A stretch of 14,881 nt of DNA from positions 1 to 14,881 of the forward strand of contig JBFWWP010000051.1 in assembly GCA_050246115.1 (NCBI GenBank). The letters run 5' to 3'. The notes under the pieces are model-generated. The model searched no databases and was not told the DNA's origin. It saw only the letters and a program-made list of their open reading frames with translations. Each line of letters begins with the position of its first letter. Position 1 is the first letter of the stretch. This document shows positions 12,779 to 14,881 of this stretch, piece by piece. Origin of the DNA: JBFWWP01 sp050246115 (GTDB lineage: Bacteria > Planctomycetota > UBA8108 > UBA1146 > JAJFFE01). The position numbers and the translations under genes were made by a program.

Positions 12779-14881
12779 CTACGGGCAGCCGGCGAACGCT
12801 CCACACCCTAGCGAATCCGCGGTCGGATCGAGGCCGCAGGTCGGGTGGGGCGCAGGCGGTGGCGCCGCGCCGCCGAACAAAGCCCCGAGCAGAGAAACGG
12901 CGTCGGCGATGTCGACCGTGCCGTCGTCGCCCGTATCGCAGGCGTCGTCGCACGACGGTGTCGCTCCTCCGGAGAACAGCGCGGCGAGGAGGAAGACCGC
13001 ATCGGCGATGTCGACCCCACCGCTCCCGTTGCAGTCGCCCCGCACGAAGGGTGTGCCGAACGACTCGGTGAAGGCGATCACCCGGCCCTCCGCGGACAAC
13101 GTGAAGTCGATGTGACGATTGCCGACCGAGATGTGGTTGATTCGGCCACTCGCGTTGCGAGCCAGAGTCACGGTGGTGCGGGAAAAGACGCCTTGGCTGG
13201 TGGTCTGGTAGAAGTAGCTCGTGTCCGTACCATTCGAGTAAACGTCACAGAAGAACAAGAACTGATTGATTGGGTCGGGGCGACCGTTCAGCAAGCGCAC
13301 TAGGCCCAAGTCCAACGTGCGCTCCGAGTCGTTGATGTACTGGTTGGAGATCGAGGCAAAGAACTCCTGCGGGGCGTTCACGAAGAAACCGTCCGGGATC
13401 ACGCTCCTCAGGTAGTTCAAGGCGTCGGTTCCCGCATCCGCAATGAGCTGGTCCCGGCGAGCAAGCAAGTCACCGCCGGCCTCCACGACGACCACCGCGT
13501 CCACGATGTGGTTCAGCTCGTGAGCCAGCGCGCTGGAGTAGGTATCGGCAACATACGGCGGGACATCCACCGGGAACGGGTTCTCGCTCACCTGCCCGAT
13601 GTCGAACCCAAAGATGTTGACCCCATGCTCCGCGCCTCCGAGGTCGATGGACACCGGGGGCATTCCGAGGTAGTCGCGAACGGAGATCCCGTGGAGCGGG
13701 CCGAGTCCCACGGGGATGCCGGCGCGCATCTGAGCGATGAGCGCGATCTGAGCCGCATCGAGGAAATCGTTGTCGAGCAGCAGCAGGCCGTATTCTTCGA
13801 AGAGGTCGAGGCGTTGCCCGGTCAGCTGGCCCAGCGTGGAGATCTGGGCGATGCGAGCCGGGGTCAAGGGGAGAGCGTCTCGCCACGAGCGCCACATCCG
13901 CTCACGCAAGGTCGCGGCCGTCGGAGTGGCGGACGGACTGAACGAGAAGCCGCGCGCGTAGAATGAGCCCCACTGGGTCACGAGCGACGTGAGGCCGTCG
14001 TACAGATCGACGCGGACGGGGTCCGTGAGCGCGAAGTCGGTTGCCACGAGCGCGAGGGTCTGGTGCGCACGAGTGAAGCTCTGGCGCAGCGTAGCGTTCG
14101 ACTCGAGCTGCGCGGCGAGCGTCGCGCCGTGAGTCGTATGGGCGGCCTGGATGGTCGTGAGCGACGCGGCAACCGACGAGACCTCGACCGCCGGAAAGAA
14201 CACGCTGAAGACCGGGCTGCCACTGACGTTGTTGGTGGGATCCGAGATGACGCTGGAGAGCCACCGCACCCCATAGGGTGCAGACAGCTTCGCCATCGGG
14301 TAGTCCTCCAGGGTCATGCCCGGGTGATAGGCAAGCCAGGACCAACCGAGCCCTGCGACCAGCAGACCGCCACCACCGCCTACCCATTGCTGGACCGCGG
14401 TGATCTCCGTGGGCGTGAAGTTCCCCCACGCGTTGCCGACGATCAGCACGGAGACCCCGGTAAGCGCGCTGGTGGAGAGGGTTCCGGGCAGCGACTGCAG
14501 GCTCATCCCCTGCCCGCTCGCGATCGACGCAAGAGCATTCAGACCCGAGCCGGCTGCGAACTCCCCGTGCCCCGACGCCGCGCGGATCTGCGTTCCGCCT
14601 GCCGCCAACCAGGACAACGCATTCGCGAGGAAGACGCCATTGTCGAGAGCGCCCACGTTGGTAAGCAAGCTCTCGTGCCCGATCGCGAGCACACGGCCCG
14701 CGCCGAAGGAGCGGCTCGCCACGAACAGCGACGGGAACGACGCATCGGCGTCCCCGCCGACGACCCCGGACCAGTCCGCAGTTTCGCAGAAGATCGGCCC
14801 CGCCGCACCGCCCGAAACGATCCCGGAGACCCCGGCCACGATCGAACCCTGACCGAACGCGGGATCGACGCCCCCCAACCC
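12779..14881 (-). CDS. Secreted GATase-like/zinc protease-like protein with dockerin tail (partial)
   Basis: The frame runs off the right edge, so the N-terminus and any signal peptide are missing; 700 codons are visible. Numbering from TTG 14878, residues 10-210 contain Gly-rich stretches (FGAGRVLAIGHES, VSVLIVGNAW, GGGGGLLVAGLGWSW) like the class I GATase-like fold found in IFT52- and TCAF/M60-type proteins. HELNH at 453-457 is an HExxH zinc motif. A third ligand could be E466, fitting the M60 spacing HExxHx(8,28)E, or E505 in APQEFFASISNQY, as in gluzincins of the ATLF-like type. The end has two dockerin-like calcium loops (D615-D626 and D648-D659) and a Cys-rich tail ending CP, homologous to the gene at 1280-2383. 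It is probably an exported metalloprotease acting on extracellular protein or glycoprotein, inferred from motifs only. Confidence 0.85.
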   Translation of the reverse strand, partial: GLGGVDPAFGQGSIVAGVSGIVSGGAAGPIFCETADWSGVVGGDADASFPSLFVASRSFGAGRVLAIGHESLLTNVGALDNGVFLANALSWLAAGGTQIRAASGHGEFAAGSGLNALASIASGQGMSLQSLPGTLSTSALTGVSVLIVGNAWGNFTPTEITAVQQWVGGGGGLLVAGLGWSWLAYHPGMTLEDYPMAKLSAPYGVRWLSSVISDPTNNVSGSPVFSVFFPAVEVSSVAASLTTIQAAHTTHGATLAAQLESNATLRQSFTRAHQTLALVATDFALTDPVRVDLYDGLTSLVTQWGSFYARGFSFSPSATPTAATLRERMWRSWRDALPLTPARIAQISTLGQLTGQRLDLFEEYGLLLLDNDFLDAAQIALIAQMRAGIPVGLGPLHGISVRDYLGMPPVSIDLGGAEHGVNIFGFDIGQVSENPFPVDVPPYVADTYSSALAHELNHIVDAVVVVEAGGDLLARRDQLIADAGTDALNYLRSVIPDGFFVNAPQEFFASISNQYINDSERTLDLGLVRLLNGRPDPINQFLFFCDVYSNGTDTSYFYQTTSQGVFSRTTVTLARNASGRINHISVGNRHIDFTLSAEGRVIAFTESFGTPFVRGDCNGSGGVDIADAVFLLAALFSGGATPSCDDACDTGDDGTVDIADAVSLLGALFGGAAPPPAPHPTCGLDPTADSLGCGAFAGCP

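Overview
The window is GC-rich bacterial DNA with about nine genes on both strands. The likely source is a planctomycete or a close relative. This rests mainly on two secreted proteins (1280-2383 and 12779-14881, minus strand) that share a dockerin-like C-terminal tail: two Ca-loop repeats of the D-x-(N/D)-x-(D/G) type, followed by a cysteine-containing end. That tail is familiar from large Planctomycetota exoproteins. The GYF-domain membrane protein and frequent GTG/TTG starts fit but do not prove the assignment. No RNA gene, CRISPR array, insertion sequence or phage gene was seen.

Layout, left to right. 195-866 (-) encodes a GYF-like membrane protein with an RG-rich linker. 867-1279 is mostly empty apart from a short coding-like ORF at 1089-1196 (-). 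1280-2383 (-) is a secreted dockerin-tailed protein. 2384-2981 has no convincing gene. 2982-3680 (-) is a putative lipoprotein with TPR-like helices. It is divergent from 3969-5009 (+), a membrane-anchored M28 zinc aminopeptidase-like protein; a 12-bp direct repeat lies just before that gene. 5160-8000 (-) and 8149-9678 (-) form a two-gene molybdoenzyme operon. The upstream gene fuses a four-cluster ferredoxin subunit to an eight-helix NrfD/PsrC-type anchor, and the downstream gene is the Mo-bisMGD catalytic subunit. 9679-10207 separates this operon from a divergent small membrane-anchored coiled-coil protein (10208-10639, +). 10640-11161 is non-genic but holds a short KMSKS-like coding fragment on the minus strand. 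11162-12712 (+) is a hybrid-less sensor histidine kinase. It converges on 12779-14881 (-), a secreted protein with a GATase-like N-terminal part, an HExxH zinc-protease motif and the dockerin-like tail; its N-terminus lies beyond the window.

How the genes work together: the only tight functional unit is the molybdoenzyme operon. It should make a membrane complex that exchanges electrons between a substrate at the molybdenum site and the quinone pool through the iron-sulfur chain. The catalytic subunit has no Tat signal, so the catalytic side is probably cytoplasmic. Its substrate cannot be read from the sequence. The histidine kinase has no response regulator in the window, so any link to the operon is a guess. 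The remaining genes look like independent cell-envelope or secreted functions.

Start codons were chosen by Shine-Dalgarno-like sequences and by domain borders. Several differ from the longest open frame.
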